Source of the DNA: Neisseria subflava | GTDB taxonomy: Bacteria; Pseudomonadota; Gammaproteobacteria; Burkholderiales; Neisseriaceae | Direction: 5' to 3' | Length of the DNA stretch: 64,000 nucleotides | Assembly: GCF_003044935.1 (NCBI RefSeq) | Contig: NZ_POXP01000004.1 | Span: 62,001-126,000, forward strand | In this document: positions 27,749 to 41,010 of the stretch, piece after piece | Position numbering within the stretch: the stretch's first letter is position 1 | How the letters are laid out: every line of letters starts with the position of its first letter | Notes under the pieces: model-generated | Seen by the model: the letters and a program-made list of their open reading frames with translations, nothing else | What the model was told of the DNA's origin: nothing | Database searches by the model: none | Position numbers and translations under genes: made by a program

Positions 27749-28933
27749 TTAAGCGATTACAGAAGAAACCACACCCGCACCTACGGTACGACCACCTTCG
27801 CGAATCGCAAAGCGCAGACCTTCTTCCATAGCGATAGGCGCAATCAGTTCTACAGTAATGGTTACGTTCTCACCTGGCATTACCATTTCTACGCCTTCTT
27901 CCAAAGTAACTGCACCAGTTACGTCAGTAGTACGGAAGTAGAATTGTGGACGGTAGTTAGCAAAGAATGGAGTGTGACGACCACCCTCTTCTTTGCTCAG
28001 TACGTATACTTCTGCTTTGAACTTGGTGTGAGGAGTGATCGTACCTGGTTTAGCCAATACTTGACCACGCTCTACGTCTTCACGTTTAGTACCACGCAGC
28101 AATACACCTACGTTGTCACCAGCTTGACCTTCGTCCAGCAGTTTGCGGAACATTTCAACACCGGTACAAGTGGTTTTTTGAGTTTCTTTCAGACCTACGA
28201 TTTCGATCTCGTCACCAACGTGGATGATACCGCGCTCTACACGACCAGTTACTACTGTACCACGGCCAGAGATAGAGAATACGTCTTCGATAGGCAACAA
28301 GAAAGGTTTGTCCACAGCACGCTCAGGTGTTGGGATGTAGCTGTCCAAAGCAGCAGCCAATTCGAAGATTTTTTCTTCGTAACCAGCGTCACCTTCCAAA
28401 GCTTTCAGTGCAGAACCTTGTACGATTGGGCAGTCATCGCCTGGGAAGTCGTAGCTTGACAACAAGTCACGGATTTCCATTTCAACCAGTTCCAACAACT
28501 CGGCATCGTCAACCATGTCGCATTTATTCATGAATACGATGATGTAAGGCACACCTACTTGGCGAGCCAACAGGATGTGTTCGCGAGTTTGTGGCATAGG
28601 ACCGTCAGCTGCGGAACATACCAAGATCGCGCCGTCCATTTGGGCAGCACCGGTAATCATGTTTTTAACGTAGTCGGCGTGGCCCGGGCAGTCTACGTGT
28701 GCGTAGTGACGGGTTTCAGTTTCGTATTCTACGTGTGAGGTATTAATGGTAATACCACGAGCTTTTTCTTCAGGAGCGTTGTCGATTTGGTCGTAAGCTT
28801 TTGCAGCGCCACCGAATTTTTTAGCCAAAATAGTAGTCAAAGCAGCAGTCAGAGTGGTTTTACCATGGTCAACGTGACCGATGGTGCCAACGTTTACGTG
28901 CGGTTTGCTACGTTCAAATTTTTCCTTAGCCAT
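27749..28933 (-). CDS. tuf: Elongation factor Tu (copy 1, str operon)
   Basis: 394 residues; delivers aminoacyl-tRNA to the ribosome. GTP motifs: G-H-V-D-H-G-K-T at about 19-26, D-C-P-G-H-A-D-Y at about 81-88 and N-K-C-D at about 136-139. The protein is identical to the second copy at 44546-45730, and the DNA looks identical wherever I compared it, up to within a few bases of the start and stop. Placed 18 bp before rpsJ. Confidence 0.98.
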   Translation of the reverse strand: MAKEKFERSKPHVNVGTIGHVDHGKTTLTAALTTILAKKFGGAAKAYDQIDNAPEEKARGITINTSHVEYETETRHYAHVDCPGHADYVKNMITGAAQMDGAILVCSAADGPMPQTREHILLARQVGVPYIIVFMNKCDMVDDAELLELVEMEIRDLLSSYDFPGDDCPIVQGSALKALEGDAGYEEKIFELAAALDSYIPTPERAVDKPFLLPIEDVFSISGRGTVVTGRVERGIIHVGDEIEIVGLKETQKTTCTGVEMFRKLLDEGQAGDNVGVLLRGTKREDVERGQVLAKPGTITPHTKFKAEVYVLSKEEGGRHTPFFANYRPQFYFRTTDVTGAVTLEEGVEMVMPGENVTITVELIAPIAMEEGLRFAIREGGRTVGAGVVSSVIA

Positions 28934-28972
28934 GAGCTAATTCCTTTACATTAAAGATCGATTAAAGAACAG

Positions 28973-29011
28973 AGGCCGTCTGAAAAATCATTTCAGCCTT
29001 TCAGACGACCT
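28973..29011. repeat. Inverted uptake-sequence pair, AG-DUS with a muc-type variant
   Basis: AGGCCGTCTGAA at 28973-28984 faces TTCAGACGACCT (29000-29011), the complement of AGGTCGTCTGAA, the variant described for the N. mucosa group. In minus-strand RNA the single difference becomes a G-U pair, so the hairpin between fusA and tuf is kept. No T run follows, so it need not stop transcription. Confidence 0.75.
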
Positions 29012-29021
29012 ATTTGCCTGA

Positions 29022-31127
29022 TTAGCCTTTACGGGCTTCAGTTACAGCAGCAGCTATGTGTGCAGGAGCTTCAGAATATTTCTTGAACTCCATAGAGTAA
29101 GTAGCGCGACCTTGGGTTGCAGAACGCAGGTCGGTAGAATAACCGAACATTTCTGCCAGAGGCACTTCGGCACGGACTTTTTTACCGCCGATACCGTCAT
29201 CATCCATACCCAATACGACGCCGCGGCGACGGTTCAAGTCGCCCATTACGTCACCCATGTATTCTTCAGGGGTTTCCACTTCAACTGCCATGATTGGTTC
29301 CAACAGAGCTGGATTGGCTTTACGCATACCTTCTTTGAAGGCTTGGGAAGCAGCCAATTCGAAGGCCAGTTGAGAGGAGTCGACGTCGTGTGAAGAACCG
29401 AAAATCAAACGTACGCGTACGTCAACTACTGGGTAGCCCGCAACGATACCATTAGGCAGGGTATCGCGGATACCTTTATCAACAGACGGAATGAATTCGC
29501 GAGGAATCACACCACCTTTAATTTCGTCGATAAATTCGTAACCTGCACCACCCGGTTCCATAGGTTCCATTTTGATCACAACGTGACCGTATTGACCTTT
29601 ACCACCAGATTGTTTGGCATGTTTGTATTCAGCTTCAACTTCTTTGCGGATGGTTTCACGGTAAGCCACTTGAGGCGCACCAATGTTTGCTTCCACGCCG
29701 AATTCGCGTTTCATACGGTCAACAATAATTTCCAAGTGCAACTCACCCATACCGGAAATAATGGTTTGACCGGATTCTTCGTCTGTACGAACGCGGAAAG
29801 AAGGGTCTTCTTTCGCCAGACGGTTCAGGGCGATACCCATTTTCTCTTGGTCGGCTTTGGTTTTCGGCTCAACAGCAATATGGATTACCGGCTCAGGGAA
29901 TTCCATGCGTTCCAAGATGATAGGTGCGCTTTCTGCACACAAGGTCTCACCAGTAGTAACGTCTTTCAGACCGATAGCGGCTGCGATGTCGCCAGCGCGT
30001 ACTTCTTCAATTTCAGTACGGTCTGCAGCAGTCATTTGCACCAAGCGACCGATACGTTCGCGAGTACCTTTTACTGAGTTCAATACAGTATCACCGGATT
30101 TCACCACACCAGAGTAAACGCGGATAAATGTCAATTGACCAACGTATTTATCATTCAACATTTTGAACGCCAATGCAGAGAATTTCTCTTCATCGCTGGC
30201 TTCACGGCTGTCGGCTTCTTCAGTGTTAGGGTTAACACCTTGAACTGGAGGAATGTCGGTAGGAGCAGGCAGCAATTCTACAACTGCATCCAACATACGT
30301 TGAACACCTTTGTTTTTAAATGCTGAACCGCACAACATTGGTTGAATTTCACCGGCCAAAGTACGTTGACGCAATGCGCCTACGATTTCTTCTTCAGTCA
30401 GCTCATCACCGCCCAAGTATTTGTCCATTAATTCTTCGCTGGCTTCTGCTGCAGCTTCAATCATGTTTTGACGCCATTCTTCGGCAGTCTCAACCAATTC
30501 AGCAGGAATATCGCCATAGGTAAAGGTTGTACCTTTATCGGCTTCATTCCAAATAATGGATTTCATTTTCAACAGGTCAACAACACCGCTGAAGCTGTCT
30601 TCCGCACCAACCGGAATCACGATAGGTACAGGGTTCGCGCGCAAACGGGTTTTCATTTGCTCAACAACGCGGAAGAAGTTGGCACCTTGACGGTCCATTT
30701 TGTTTACAAATGCCAAGCGAGGTACTTGGTATTTGTTAGCTTGACGCCATACGGTTTCAGATTGAGGTTGAACACCACCTACTGCACAGTAAACCATTAC
30801 CGCGCCGTCCAATACACGCATAGAACGCTCTACCTCTACGGTAAAGTCAACGTGTCCCGGGGTGTCAATGATGTTGAAACGATGTTCAGGGAACTGTTTC
30901 GCCATACCGGACCAATAAGAAGTCACAGCAGCAGAAGTAATGGTAATACCACGCTCTTGCTCTTGTTCCATGTAGTCGGTAGTAGCTGCGCCGTCATGCA
31001 CTTCGCCCAATTTGTGAGTCAAACCTGTATAGAACAAAATACGTTCTGTTGTGGTTGTTTTACCCGCGTCAATATGGGCAGAAATACCGATATTGCGATA
31101 CAGGCTGATAGGGGTCTTACGAGCCAT
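29022..31127 (-). CDS. fusA: Elongation factor G
   Basis: 701 residues; GTPase for translocation. Motifs A-H-I-D-A-G-K-T-T at about 17-25, D-T-P-G-H-V-D-F at about 88-95 and N-K-M-D-R at about 142-146, then domains II-V in the usual order. Located between rpsG and tuf. Confidence 0.98.
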   Translation of the reverse strand: MARKTPISLYRNIGISAHIDAGKTTTTERILFYTGLTHKLGEVHDGAATTDYMEQEQERGITITSAAVTSYWSGMAKQFPEHRFNIIDTPGHVDFTVEVERSMRVLDGAVMVYCAVGGVQPQSETVWRQANKYQVPRLAFVNKMDRQGANFFRVVEQMKTRLRANPVPIVIPVGAEDSFSGVVDLLKMKSIIWNEADKGTTFTYGDIPAELVETAEEWRQNMIEAAAEASEELMDKYLGGDELTEEEIVGALRQRTLAGEIQPMLCGSAFKNKGVQRMLDAVVELLPAPTDIPPVQGVNPNTEEADSREASDEEKFSALAFKMLNDKYVGQLTFIRVYSGVVKSGDTVLNSVKGTRERIGRLVQMTAADRTEIEEVRAGDIAAAIGLKDVTTGETLCAESAPIILERMEFPEPVIHIAVEPKTKADQEKMGIALNRLAKEDPSFRVRTDEESGQTIISGMGELHLEIIVDRMKREFGVEANIGAPQVAYRETIRKEVEAEYKHAKQSGGKGQYGHVVIKMEPMEPGGAGYEFIDEIKGGVIPREFIPSVDKGIRDTLPNGIVAGYPVVDVRVRLIFGSSHDVDSSQLAFELAASQAFKEGMRKANPALLEPIMAVEVETPEEYMGDVMGDLNRRRGVVLGMDDDGIGGKKVRAEVPLAEMFGYSTDLRSATQGRATYSMEFKKYSEAPAHIAAAVTEARKG

Positions 31128-31145
31128 TTTGTTAGCCTTTCGATA

Positions 31146-31616
31146 TTAGAAACGGAAGTGAGAGAATGCTTTGTTTGCTTCAGCCATGCGGTGTACTTCT
31201 TCACGTTTTTTCAACGCACCGCCACGACCTTCAGCCGCATCAATCAATTCACCCGCCAAACGCAGGTCCATAGATTTCTCACCACGTTTACGGGCCGCGT
31301 CGCGAACCCAGCGCATTGCCAAAGCCAGACGACGTGAAGGACGAACTTCAACAGGAACTTGGTAGTTTGCACCACCTACACGGCGGCTTTTCACTTCCAC
31401 GATAGGTTTGGCGTTTGCAATGGCTTCGTTAAATACTTCGATTGCTACTTTGCCGGTTTTTTTCTCAATTTGTTCCAGCGCACCGTAAACGATACGTTCT
31501 GCAACAGATTTCTTACCGTCAATCATCAATACGTTCATGAATTTAGTCAGCTCAACGCTGCCGAATTTAGGATCTGGCAGTACGTCGCGCTTAGGGACTT
31601 CTCTACGTCTTGGCAT
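31146..31616 (-). CDS. rpsG: 30S ribosomal protein S7
   Basis: 156 residues from ATG 31616 ([10 protein letters not shown]); the frame extends to 31649, but that part has no family similarity. Nucleates assembly of the 30S head. The 117-bp gap to rpsL contains short G/C-rich inverted repeats (31683-31689 with 31704-31710), a possible site for S7 feedback control as in E. coli; that is inference. Confidence 0.96.
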   Translation of the reverse strand: MPRRREVPKRDVLPDPKFGSVELTKFMNVLMIDGKKSVAERIVYGALEQIEKKTGKVAIEVFNEAIANAKPIVEVKSRRVGGANYQVPVEVRPSRRLALAMRWVRDAARKRGEKSMDLRLAGELIDAAEGRGGALKKREEVHRMAEANKAFSHFRF

Positions 31617-31733
31617 TTTAATTTCCTTTAATCTATTCAGTTGGGTCAATTCCCATGAATACCCAATTGAGTATTCACTTACTCGGCCGTTATTCAGCTT
31701 AGGCGGCCGACGTGCCTATTTGAGTCCCGATAA

Positions 31734-32105
31734 TTATTTAGGACGCTTAGCACCGTATTTAGAACGGGCTTGTTTACGGTCTTTAACACCTGCAGTATCC
31801 AAAGAACCGCGTACAGTGTGGTAACGTACACCTGGTAAGTCTTTTACACGACCGCCGCGAATCAATACGACGCTGTGCTCTTGCAAGTTGTGACCTTCAC
31901 CGCCGATGTATGAAATTACTTCAAAACCGTTGGTCAAGCGAACTTTACATACTTTACGCAATGCAGAGTTAGGTTTTTTAGGGGTAGTTGTGTATACACG
32001 GGTGCATACGCCACGTTTTTGCGGGCAAGCTTCCAGTGCAGGCACTTTGTTTACGTACACAGGCTTTTGACGGCCTTTGCGTACCAATTGGTTAATAGTT
32101 GGCAT
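31734..32105 (-). CDS. rpsL: 30S ribosomal protein S12
   Basis: 123 residues from ATG 32105 ([12 protein letters not shown]). The decoding-site motifs [12 protein letters not shown] and [12 protein letters not shown] have Lys at both streptomycin-resistance positions, i.e. the susceptible form. First gene of the str operon. Confidence 0.97.
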   Translation of the reverse strand: MPTINQLVRKGRQKPVYVNKVPALEACPQKRGVCTRVYTTTPKKPNSALRKVCKVRLTNGFEVISYIGGEGHNLQEHSVVLIRGGRVKDLPGVRYHTVRGSLDTAGVKDRKQARSKYGAKRPK

Positions 32106-32160
32106 ATTTTCTCGTCCTGTTGAGTTAAATACTTGCCGACACCATGTCGACAAGATTGGA

Positions 32161-32190
32161 ATTATATTTTTATTGCAAGGGTTTAGTCAA
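32161..32190 (-). promoter_or_regulatory. Promoter of the str operon (before rpsL)
   Basis: Minus-strand TTGACT (32190-32185) and TATAAT (32166-32161) with an 18-bp spacer, about 56 bp before the rpsL start. The 330-bp gap 32106-32435 also contains a DUS hairpin, a lone uptake sequence at about 32339-32350 and the rpoC terminator. Confidence 0.8.
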
Positions 32191-32243
32191 GCAAATGACT
32201 GATAAAGTTTGGTGTTTTCCAATTTATGTCTAAATTTTGGAAA

Positions 32244-32276
32244 CAAAGGCCGTCTGAAACATTCAGACGGCCTTTG
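32244..32276. terminator. DUS-pair hairpin between rpoC and rpsL
   Basis: A 15-bp stem (32244-32258 with 32262-32276) with a 3-base loop made from inverted AG-type uptake sequences. It would back up the rpoC terminator. Confidence 0.65.
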
Positions 32277-32380
32277 TCATTTTAAATAAGTCCGCAATTT
32301 GGTTCTCTACTTATTTTCTCCATTGCTTTCCTTATTTATTCAGACGGCCTTAATCTCTACCCTCTTTTAAGTCCTCTAAA

Positions 32381-32417
32381 AAAATAAAACCGCAAGACTG
32401 GCTTGCGGTTTTATTTT
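32381..32417 (-). terminator. Terminator of the rpoBC operon
   Basis: A 15-bp stem (32381-32395 with 32403-32417) around the core CCGCAA/TTGCGG, with T's following on the minus strand, 18 bp after the rpoC stop. Confidence 0.9.
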
Positions 32418-32435
32418 CACAACAATCCTGAGGGA

Positions 32436-35400
32436 TTATTCATCTAAAGCTTCGGTTTCAGAAGTTTCTTGATCGGCTTGCTGCCATTGTTGATGACGGC
32501 TGCGGTGGTAGGTTAAACCTGTACCGGCAGGAATCAATCGACCGACAATCACGTTCTCTTTTAAACCGCGCAGCTCGTCTTGCTTGCCCATGATAGCGGC
32601 CTCGGTCAAGACGCGGGTTGTTTCTTGGAACGATGCTGCAGAAATGAAGCTGTCGGTAGACAAGGAAGCTTTGGTAATACCCAACAACACATTTTCATAA
32701 CGTGCCGGCTCTTTGCCTTCAGCAATGGCTTTCTCATTGGCAAGCATCACATCGCTACGCTCAACTTGTTCGCCGGTAATAAACTCTGTATCACCGGAAT
32801 CGACAATGTTCACTCGACGCAGCATTTGACGGATGATGACTTCGATGTGTTTATCGGAAATCTTCACACCTTGCAGGCGGTAAACCTCTTGTACCTCTTG
32901 AACAATGTAGCGAGCCAATGCTTCGATACCTTGCAGACGCAGAATGTCGTGTGGGTCTACGGCACCGTCTACGATGGTTTCACCGCGGTTTACCACTTGA
33001 CCATCGTGTACCAAAATCTGTTTCTCTTTAGAAATCAGGGTTTCGTATGCTACACCGTCTACGTCGGTAATAATCAGACGCTGTTTACCTTTGGTTTCTT
33101 TACCGAAGGAAACGGTACCGGTAATTTCAGCCAACATACCTGCATCTTTCGGCACGCGTGCTTCAAACAATTCGGCTACACGTGGCAGACCACCGGTAAT
33201 ATCGCGGGTTTTAGAAGACGCTTGTGGAATACGCGCCAACACATCACCCTTACCGACTTCCTGACCTTCCCGGATGGTAATCACCGCACCGACCGGGAAT
33301 GCCATAGAAACTGGGGTAGTCGTACCAGGAATGCAAATTTCCAGACCATTTTCATCCAACAGTTTGACAGTCGGACGCAACAGTTTAGAAGCACTAGAAG
33401 AACGACGTTTGCCGTCAATCACTACCAAAGTAGACAAACCGGTTACATCGTCAGTTTGTTTCGCAACGGTAACACCCTCTTCTACGTTTTCGAATTTCAC
33501 CAAACCTGCATGTTCGGTAATCATCGGACGGGTATGCGGATCCCAAGTTGCCAAAGTTTGACCGGCTTTAATGGCTTCGCCGTCTTGTACCAACAGGATT
33601 GCACCGTAAGGTACTTTGTGACGTTCACGTTCACGGCCGATTTCATCGTGAATCACAACTTCACAAGAGCGGCCAATGACAACCAATTCGCCTTTGTTGT
33701 TGGCAACGTAACGCATTTGGCTGCTGAAACGAGCTGTACCATTGGATTTGGCTTCCACTTGGCTGGCAGCAGCCGCACGAGATGCCGCACCACCGATGTG
33801 GAACGTACGCATGGTCAGCTGAGTACCTGGCTCACCAATAGATTGTGCAGCAATTACACCTACAGCTTCACCAGCGTTAACCAGTTTACCGCGCGCCAAG
33901 TCGCGGCCATAACAGTGTGCACACAAACCATGACGGGTTTTACAAGTAATTGGCGTACGGACTTTAACCTCGTCAACACCAGATTGGTCAATGATATCGA
34001 CTAATTTCTCAGTCAGCAGTGTACCTGCCTCAACCAATGTTTCGCCTGTTGAAGGATCAACAACATCTGATGCTGTAACACGGCCTAAAATACGATCGCG
34101 CAACGCTTCAATTACGTCACCGCCTTGTACTACTGCTTTCATGACAAAGCCGTCTGAAGTACCGCAATCATCTTCAACAACGACCAAGTCTTGAGTTACG
34201 TCTACCAGACGACGGGTCAGGTAACCAGAGTTTGCCGTTTTCAACGCGGTATCCGCCAAACCTTTACGCGCACCGTGGGTCGCAATAAAGTATTGCAATA
34301 CAGTCAAACCTTCGCGGAAGTTAGAGGTAATTGGCGTTTCGATAATAGAGCCGTCAGGTTTGGCCATCAAACCACGCATACCGGACAACTGTTTAATCTG
34401 AGCTGCAGAACCACGGGCACCAGAGTCGGCCATCATGTAAATAGAGTTGAAGGACTCTTGATCAACTTCGTTGCCGTCACGGTCGATAACTTTTTGTTTG
34501 GACAGATTGTCCATCATCGCTTTAGCGATCTTATCGCCGGCACGACCCCAAATATCGACCACTTTGTTGTAACGTTCGCCGTTGGTCACCAAACCTTGAC
34601 GGTATTGGTCTTCGATTTCTTTAACTTCGGCATTAGCCTCAGCCAGCAAGGCTGCTTTTTCTTTCGGAATTTCCATATCGTCAACCGCAATGGAAATACC
34701 GCCTTTAGCCGCAAAACCGAAACCGGTATACATCAAGTGGTCGGCAAAAATAACTGTGTCACGCAAACCGCACAGACGGAATGATGCGTTAATCAGTTTA
34801 GAAATTTCTTTTTTCTTCAGCGCTTTGTTGATGTACTCGAACGGCAGGCCTTTAGGCAAGATTTCGCTCAACAATGCACGGCCGACAGTCGTTTCGTAAC
34901 GGTTAACGACAGGCTCAAACTCACCTGCTTCGTTTTTTACCCATTCGCGCAGACGTACGGTAATTTTCGTACCCAGTTCAACCTGTTTGGTATGGTATGC
35001 ACGATGCACTTCTTTCACATCGGCAAACAGGCTGCCTTCGCCTTTGGCATTGATACGGTCGCGGGTCATGTAGTACAGACCCAATACGATATCTTGAGAA
35101 GGTACGATGATTGGTTCGCCGTTGGCTGGAGACAATACGTTGTTTGAAGCCAGCATCAGCGTGCGTGCTTCCATTTGTGCTTCCAAGCTCAATGGAACGT
35201 GTACAGCCATTTGGTCACCGTCAAAGTCGGCGTTAAATGCGGCACACACCAATGGGTGCAACTGAATCGCTTTACCTTCGATCAGGATAGGTTCGAACGC
35301 TTGAATACCCAAACGGTGCAGGGTTGGCGCACGGTTCAGCATAATCGGATGTTCGCGGATCACTTCTTCCAAGATATCCCATACTTCAGGTACTTCTTGT

Positions 35401-36611
35401 TCTACCAATTTTTTCGCAGCTTTAACAGTAGACGCCAAACCTTGTTTTTCCAATTTGTGGAAAATGAATGGTTTGAACAGTTCCAACGCCATTTTTTTCG
35501 GCAGACCACATTGGTGCAGACGCAGGTATGGGCCTACGGTAATCACGGAACGACCGGAGTAGTCCACACGTTTACCCAGCAGGTTTTGACGGAAGCGGCC
35601 GCCTTTACCTTTAATCATGTCAGCCAATGATTTCAGCGGACGTTTATTGGCACCGGTCATGGCTTTACCGCGACGGCCGTTATCCAACAGAGAGTCAACT
35701 GCTTCTTGCAACATACGTTTTTCATTACGAACGATGATGTCAGGCGCATGCAGTTCCAACAGACGTTTCAGACGGTTGTTACGGTTGATAACGCGGCGGT
35801 ACAAATCGTTCAAATCGGAAGTGGCAAAACGACCACCATCCAATGGAACCAACGGACGCAAATCAGGTGGCAATACCGGCAGCACGTCCATAATCATCCA
35901 TTCCAGCTTCATACCGGAACGGTGGAAGGCTTCCAATACTTTCAAGCGTTTGGCAATTTTTTTGATTTTAGTGTCAGAACCGGTAGATTCTAGCTCTTGA
36001 CGCAGGATTTCGATTTCGCTGACAATATCCAGGGTGCGCAGCAATTCGCGGATACCTTCCGCACCCATTTTGGCATCAAAGTCATCGCCGTATTCGTCCA
36101 GCTTGTTGTAGTAATCGTCTTCAGTCAGCAATTGACGGCGTTGCAACGGAGTCATGCCGGGATCGGTCACCACGAATGCTTCAAAGTACAATACACGTTC
36201 GATATCACGCAACGTCATGTCCAATACCATACCCAGGCGGGAAGGCAGGGATTTTAAGAACCAAATATGTGCAACAGGTGCAGCCAATTCGATATGGCCC
36301 ATACGTTCGCGGCGCACTTTGGACAGGGTAACTTCTACGCCACATTTTTCACAGGTTACGCCTTTAAATTTCAAGCGTTTGTACTTACCGCACAAACATT
36401 CATAGTCTTTAACCGGGCCAAAGATTTTGGCGCAGAACAAACCGTCGCGCTCAGGTTTGAACGTACGGTAGTTAATGGTTTCAGGTTTTTTAACTTCGCC
36501 ATAAGACCATGAGCGGATGGTTTCGGGAGAGGCAATACCGATTTTGATGGCATCAAACTCTTCTTCCATGCCGGTGGTTTGCAACGGATTAAATAAGTTC
36601 AACAAATTCAT
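32436..36611 (-). CDS. rpoC: RNA polymerase beta-prime subunit
   Basis: 1391 residues, close to the usual length. The N-terminal zinc ribbon (C-L-C-G-K-Y-K and C-E-K-C-G) is at about 72-92. The catalytic magnesium motif N-A-D-F-D-G-D-Q-M is at about 460. The second zinc site ([13 protein letters not shown]) is at about 890-905. It contains a core uptake decamer at 34149-34158. It follows rpoB with a 155-bp gap. Confidence 0.98.
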   Translation of the reverse strand: MNLLNLFNPLQTTGMEEEFDAIKIGIASPETIRSWSYGEVKKPETINYRTFKPERDGLFCAKIFGPVKDYECLCGKYKRLKFKGVTCEKCGVEVTLSKVRRERMGHIELAAPVAHIWFLKSLPSRLGMVLDMTLRDIERVLYFEAFVVTDPGMTPLQRRQLLTEDDYYNKLDEYGDDFDAKMGAEGIRELLRTLDIVSEIEILRQELESTGSDTKIKKIAKRLKVLEAFHRSGMKLEWMIMDVLPVLPPDLRPLVPLDGGRFATSDLNDLYRRVINRNNRLKRLLELHAPDIIVRNEKRMLQEAVDSLLDNGRRGKAMTGANKRPLKSLADMIKGKGGRFRQNLLGKRVDYSGRSVITVGPYLRLHQCGLPKKMALELFKPFIFHKLEKQGLASTVKAAKKLVEQEVPEVWDILEEVIREHPIMLNRAPTLHRLGIQAFEPILIEGKAIQLHPLVCAAFNADFDGDQMAVHVPLSLEAQMEARTLMLASNNVLSPANGEPIIVPSQDIVLGLYYMTRDRINAKGEGSLFADVKEVHRAYHTKQVELGTKITVRLREWVKNEAGEFEPVVNRYETTVGRALLSEILPKGLPFEYINKALKKKEISKLINASFRLCGLRDTVIFADHLMYTGFGFAAKGGISIAVDDMEIPKEKAALLAEANAEVKEIEDQYRQGLVTNGERYNKVVDIWGRAGDKIAKAMMDNLSKQKVIDRDGNEVDQESFNSIYMMADSGARGSAAQIKQLSGMRGLMAKPDGSIIETPITSNFREGLTVLQYFIATHGARKGLADTALKTANSGYLTRRLVDVTQDLVVVEDDCGTSDGFVMKAVVQGGDVIEALRDRILGRVTASDVVDPSTGETLVEAGTLLTEKLVDIIDQSGVDEVKVRTPITCKTRHGLCAHCYGRDLARGKLVNAGEAVGVIAAQSIGEPGTQLTMRTFHIGGAASRAAAASQVEAKSNGTARFSSQMRYVANNKGELVVIGRSCEVVIHDEIGRERERHKVPYGAILLVQDGEAIKAGQTLATWDPHTRPMITEHAGLVKFENVEEGVTVAKQTDDVTGLSTLVVIDGKRRSSSASKLLRPTVKLLDENGLEICIPGTTTPVSMAFPVGAVITIREGQEVGKGDVLARIPQASSKTRDITGGLPRVAELFEARVPKDAGMLAEITGTVSFGKETKGKQRLIITDVDGVAYETLISKEKQILVHDGQVVNRGETIVDGAVDPHDILRLQGIEALARYIVQEVQEVYRLQGVKISDKHIEVIIRQMLRRVNIVDSGDTEFITGEQVERSDVMLANEKAIAEGKEPARYENVLLGITKASLSTDSFISAASFQETTRVLTEAAIMGKQDELRGLKENVIVGRLIPAGTGLTYHRSRHQQWQQADQETSETEALDE

Positions 36612-36729
36612 TTTTGCTCCTTGAAGGAAGTATTTTTACCGCGTGGCGGATTTTCGATATTGGAAACGGTACTTTTGATTTCAGACGGCCTAAATGCCGA
36701 TTGCTTCATTCTTATTCTGAAACCGCTTT

Positions 36730-36757
36730 TTCAGACGACCTTAAAAGGCCGTCTGAA
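36730..36757. repeat. Inverted uptake-sequence pair between rpoB and rpoC
   Basis: TTCAGACGACCT (36730-36741, complement of the muc-type AGGTCGTCTGAA) faces AGGCCGTCTGAA (36746-36757). The RNA hairpin on the transcribed strand is preserved by a G-U pair. No T run follows, consistent with readthrough from rpoB to rpoC. A further AG-DUS complement is at about 36680-36691. Confidence 0.7.
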
Positions 36758-36766
36758 AACTTCTGT

Positions 36767-39700
36767 TTAGTAGCGTTCCAAATCGATATCCAAGCCCAGT
36801 GAGCGAATCTCTTTAACCAATACGTTGAAGGATTCAGGCATACCGGCATCGATTTTGTGTTCGCCTTTGACGATGTTTTCGTACATTTTGGTACGGCCGT
36901 TCACGTCGTCAGACTTCACAGTCAGCATCTCTTGCAGCGTGTATGCCGCGCCGTATGCTTCCAATGCCCAAACCTCCATCTCACCGAAACGTTGGCCACC
37001 GAACTGAGCTTTACCGCCCAGAGGCTGTTGGGTAACCAGACTGTATGGACCGGTAGAACGGGCGTGCATTTTTTCGTCAACCAAGTGGTGCAGTTTCAGA
37101 TAGTGCATCACACCGACTGTAACCTTGCGGTCAAATGCTTCGCCTGAACGGCCGTCATACAGCGTGATTTGCGTTTTACTGTCGTTGAAGCCCAGTTTCT
37201 CAACCTCAGGATCTTCGCTTGGGTAAGCCAAGTTCAACATTTCGCGGATTTCAGACTCTTTCGCACCGTCGAATACAGGAGAAGCGAAAGATGCACCTTT
37301 ACGCAGGTTGGAAGCCAATTCGATGATTTCTTCATCTGTCAGGCTGTCCAAATCTTCTTTCTTGCCGCTACCGTTGTAGAGCTTGTTCAAGAATTCACGC
37401 AGCTCGCTGGCTTTGCGTTGCTCTTTCAGCATACGGTCGATACGCTCGCCGATACCTTTTGCCGCCCAACCCAAGTGAACTTCCAAAATCTGACCGATGT
37501 TCATACGGGAAGGTACACCCAACGGGTTCAGTACGATGTCTACCGGACGGCCGTCAGCCATGTAAGGCATGTCTTCCACCGGCAGAATGCGTGATACCAC
37601 ACCTTTGTTACCGTGGCGACCCGCCATTTTGTCACCGGCTTGCAGACGGCGTTTGATGGCGATAAATACTTTCACCATTTTTTGTACGCCTGGTTGCAGC
37701 TCGTCGCCTTGGGTCAGTTTTTTCTTCTTGATCTCATACAACTCATCCGCTTCTTCGCGTTTTTGTTGCAGGCTCAATTTAATCAGTTCCAACTGCTTGG
37801 CCAAATCTTCGTCAGCCAGACGGATGTCAAACCAATCATGTTTGCTGGACAGGCTTGCCAAATATTCGGTAGTAATTTCGCTGCCTTTAGCCAGCTTCAT
37901 CGGACCACCATTGGCTTTTTGACCAACAATCATACGCTCGATACGGTCGAATGCGTCATTATCGAAAATACGCAATTGATCGCCCAAATCTTGACGGTAA
38001 CGTTTCAATTCAGAATCAATAATGGATTGAGCACGTTTGTCGCGTTGGATACCTTCACGAGTAAAGACTTGAACGTCGATAACGGTACCACTCATGCCGG
38101 TAGGCATACGCAATGAAGTATCTTTTACGTCAGATGCTTTTTCACCGAAGATGGCACGCAGCAGTTTTTCTTCAGGAGTCAGTTGGGTTTCGCCTTTAGG
38201 TGTTACTTTACCTACCAAGACGTCACCGGCTTCTACTTCTGCACCGATATATACGATACCGGATTCATCCAAACGGTTTTGCATACGTTCGGACAAGTTC
38301 GGAATATCGCGGGTAATGTCTTCCGCACCCAGTTTAGTGTCACGTGCAACAACGTTCAGTTCTTCAATGTGAATAGAAGTATAACGATCGTCCGCAGCCA
38401 CTTTTTCTGAAATCAGAATCGAGTCTTCGTAGTTGTAACCGTTCCATGGCATGAAGGCGATGGTCATGTTTTGACCCAAAGCCAACTCGCCCAAGTCGGT
38501 AGATGCACCGTCGGCCACCAAGTCACCACGTTGCAACACATCGCCTGCTTTTACGGCCGGACGTTGGTTGATGTTGGTAGATTGGTTAGAACGGGTGAAT
38601 TTAACCAAGTTATAAATATCGACACCCACTTCACCGGCAGTCGCTTCATCATCATGAACACGAACTACAACACGGTTGGCATCTACATACTCAACCACAC
38701 CGCCGCGGCGGGCAACGATTGCAGTTGCAGAGTCAACGGCAACAGAGCGCTCAATACCGGTACCAACCATCGGTTTTTCAGGGCGCAGACACGGTACAGC
38801 CTGACGTTGCATGTTGGCACCCATCAATGCACGGTTCGCGTCATCATGTTCCAAGAATGGAATCAGAGATGCTGCAACGGATACCACTTGACCGGTTGCC
38901 ACGTCCATATATTGAACGCGGTCAGGCGTCGCCATAATGGTTTCGCCTTTTTCACGACAAGTGACCAAGTCGCCAATCAAATTACCGTCTTTGTCCAAAT
39001 CGGCATTCGCCTGTGCAATCACATAACGGCCTTCTTCGATAGCAGACAAGTAATCGATTTCTTCAGTTACTTTGCCATCGACAACACGGCGGTAAGGGGT
39101 TTCCAAGAAACCATAATCATTGGTACGCGCATAAACGGACAATGAGTTGATCAAACCAATGTTTGGACCTTCAGGTGTTTCAATAGGACATACACGGCCA
39201 TAGTGGGTCGGATGTACGTCTCGCACCTCAAAGCCTGCACGTTCACGAGTCAAACCGCCCGGACCCAATGCAGATACACGGCGTTTATGGGTAACTTCAG
39301 ACAATGGGTTGGTCTGATCCATAAATTGGCTCAATTGGCTGGAGCCGAAGAATTCTTTAATCGCAGCAGAAACAGGTTTCGCATTGATCAAGTCATGTGG
39401 CATCAAGTTCTCAGATTCTGCTTGGTTCAAACGCTCTTTAACTGCACGCTCTACACGAGCCAAACCGCTGCGGAATTGGTTTTCAGTCAACTCACCCACA
39501 GAACGAACACGACGATTACCCAAGTGGTCAATATCGTCTACTTCGCCATGACCGTTACGCAATTCAACCAATGTAGCAATAGAAGCAACGATGTCTTCAA
39601 CGCTCAGAACGTAACCACCTTTTTCAGATGCGCCAGCCAAAGTTTCATTCAGCAAACGGCCATACCAAGAGTTTTGTTGTGCTTCAGACAATTTTTGCTC

Positions 39701-40945
39701 GTATGTGCGCGTATTAAATTTCATACGGCCTACGCGAGACAAATCATAGCTGTCTTCACTGAAGAACAAGCGGTTGAAGAGCTGCTCAACAGCTTCTTCG
39801 GTAGGCGGTTCGCCAGGACGCATCATGCGGTAAATCGCTACGCGTGCAGCTTGCTGATCAGCAGTTTCGTCTGTACGCAGAGTGCTGGAGATGTAACCGC
39901 CTTGATCCAATTCATTGATATAAAGGGTCGTAATTTCTTTTACACCATGGATATCAAGTTTGGCCAACAATTCTTCTGTAATTTCATCGTTAGCAGAAGC
40001 CAATACTTCGCCGGTTTCCGGATCAATCAGATCCGCAGCCAATGCTTTGCCAATCAGACTTTCTGGCTCCACATCCAAACGAGTCAAGCCTGCATTGGTA
40101 ATATCACGGATATTTTTCGCAGTAATGCGTTTACCTTTGGCAACCAGTACATTGCCTTCTTTATCCAAGATATCAACTTTGGCAGTTTCACCTTTCAGAC
40201 GGCCTGCAATCAGATCAGTTTGAACACCGTTTGAAGACAAATAGAAAGTTTCTTTGTCGTAGAAAATATCCAAAATTTGTTCATTGTTGTAGCCCAAAGC
40301 TTTCAACAAAATCGTAACCGGCATTTTACGGCGACGGTCGATACGGAAATACAGCAAATCTTTTGGATCAAATTCGAAATCCAACCATGAACCACGGTAA
40401 GGAATAATACGAGCAGAGAACAACAGCTTACCGGAAGAATGTGTTTTACCACGGTCATGCTCAAAGAACACACCAGGAGAACGGTGCAGCTGGGAAACAA
40501 TCACGCGCTCAGTACCATTGATGACAAAAGAGCCGCTTGGCGTCATCAATGGGATTTCGCCCATATACACTTCGTTTTCACGAACTTCTTTTACAGTCGG
40601 CTTAGATGCTTCTTTATCCAAAATCACCAAACGGATACGGGCACGCAATGGGGCCGCATAAGTAATGCCGCGCAATTGACATTCAGGAATATCAAACAAA
40701 GGCTCGCCCAATGTGTAATGCACAAACTCCAAGCGCGCATAACCGTTATGGCTCACAATCGGGAAAATAGAATTAAATGCTGCTTGCAGACCATCATCAG
40801 TGCGTTGGTCAAAAGCATTTTCCAGCTGCAAAAATTTCGCATAAGAATCAATTTGGGTTGCCAGCAGGAAAGGAACATCTAAGACATTCTCTCGCTTTGC
40901 AAAACTCTTACGGATACGTTTTTTCTCGGTAAACGAATAGCTCAT
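36767..40945 (-). CDS. rpoB: RNA polymerase beta subunit
   Basis: 1392 residues from ATG 40945 ([13 protein letters not shown]); an ATG at 40963 would add six unrelated residues. The rifampicin region reads [15 protein letters not shown] and [11 protein letters not shown], with the susceptible Asp, His and Ser residues. The C-terminal G[12 protein letters not shown] clamp motif is present. One uptake sequence lies in the gene (40194-40205). Confidence 0.98.
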   Translation of the reverse strand: MSYSFTEKKRIRKSFAKRENVLDVPFLLATQIDSYAKFLQLENAFDQRTDDGLQAAFNSIFPIVSHNGYARLEFVHYTLGEPLFDIPECQLRGITYAAPLRARIRLVILDKEASKPTVKEVRENEVYMGEIPLMTPSGSFVINGTERVIVSQLHRSPGVFFEHDRGKTHSSGKLLFSARIIPYRGSWLDFEFDPKDLLYFRIDRRRKMPVTILLKALGYNNEQILDIFYDKETFYLSSNGVQTDLIAGRLKGETAKVDILDKEGNVLVAKGKRITAKNIRDITNAGLTRLDVEPESLIGKALAADLIDPETGEVLASANDEITEELLAKLDIHGVKEITTLYINELDQGGYISSTLRTDETADQQAARVAIYRMMRPGEPPTEEAVEQLFNRLFFSEDSYDLSRVGRMKFNTRTYEQKLSEAQQNSWYGRLLNETLAGASEKGGYVLSVEDIVASIATLVELRNGHGEVDDIDHLGNRRVRSVGELTENQFRSGLARVERAVKERLNQAESENLMPHDLINAKPVSAAIKEFFGSSQLSQFMDQTNPLSEVTHKRRVSALGPGGLTRERAGFEVRDVHPTHYGRVCPIETPEGPNIGLINSLSVYARTNDYGFLETPYRRVVDGKVTEEIDYLSAIEEGRYVIAQANADLDKDGNLIGDLVTCREKGETIMATPDRVQYMDVATGQVVSVAASLIPFLEHDDANRALMGANMQRQAVPCLRPEKPMVGTGIERSVAVDSATAIVARRGGVVEYVDANRVVVRVHDDEATAGEVGVDIYNLVKFTRSNQSTNINQRPAVKAGDVLQRGDLVADGASTDLGELALGQNMTIAFMPWNGYNYEDSILISEKVAADDRYTSIHIEELNVVARDTKLGAEDITRDIPNLSERMQNRLDESGIVYIGAEVEAGDVLVGKVTPKGETQLTPEEKLLRAIFGEKASDVKDTSLRMPTGMSGTVIDVQVFTREGIQRDKRAQSIIDSELKRYRQDLGDQLRIFDNDAFDRIERMIVGQKANGGPMKLAKGSEITTEYLASLSSKHDWFDIRLADEDLAKQLELIKLSLQQKREEADELYEIKKKKLTQGDELQPGVQKMVKVFIAIKRRLQAGDKMAGRHGNKGVVSRILPVEDMPYMADGRPVDIVLNPLGVPSRMNIGQILEVHLGWAAKGIGERIDRMLKEQRKASELREFLNKLYNGSGKKEDLDSLTDEEIIELASNLRKGASFASPVFDGAKESEIREMLNLAYPSEDPEVEKLGFNDSKTQITLYDGRSGEAFDRKVTVGVMHYLKLHHLVDEKMHARSTGPYSLVTQQPLGGKAQFGGQRFGEMEVWALEAYGAAYTLQEMLTVKSDDVNGRTKMYENIVKGEHKIDAGMPESFNVLVKEIRSLGLDIDLERY

Positions 40946-41010
40946 ATACACTCCGAAAAGCAATTTTAAATAATAGGCCGTCTAAAACAACGGCATGCAT
41001 CAACTTGATA

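Noticed and set aside
27725-28459. Long plus-strand frame opposite tuf, repeated at 44525-45256
   Set aside because: It occurs twice only because the two tuf genes are copies; composition (many Thr, Tyr, Phe, Cys) is that of an antisense shadow.
32580-34004. 474-codon plus-strand frame opposite rpoC
   Set aside because: Antisense to a highly conserved essential gene, no recognisable domain, biased composition.
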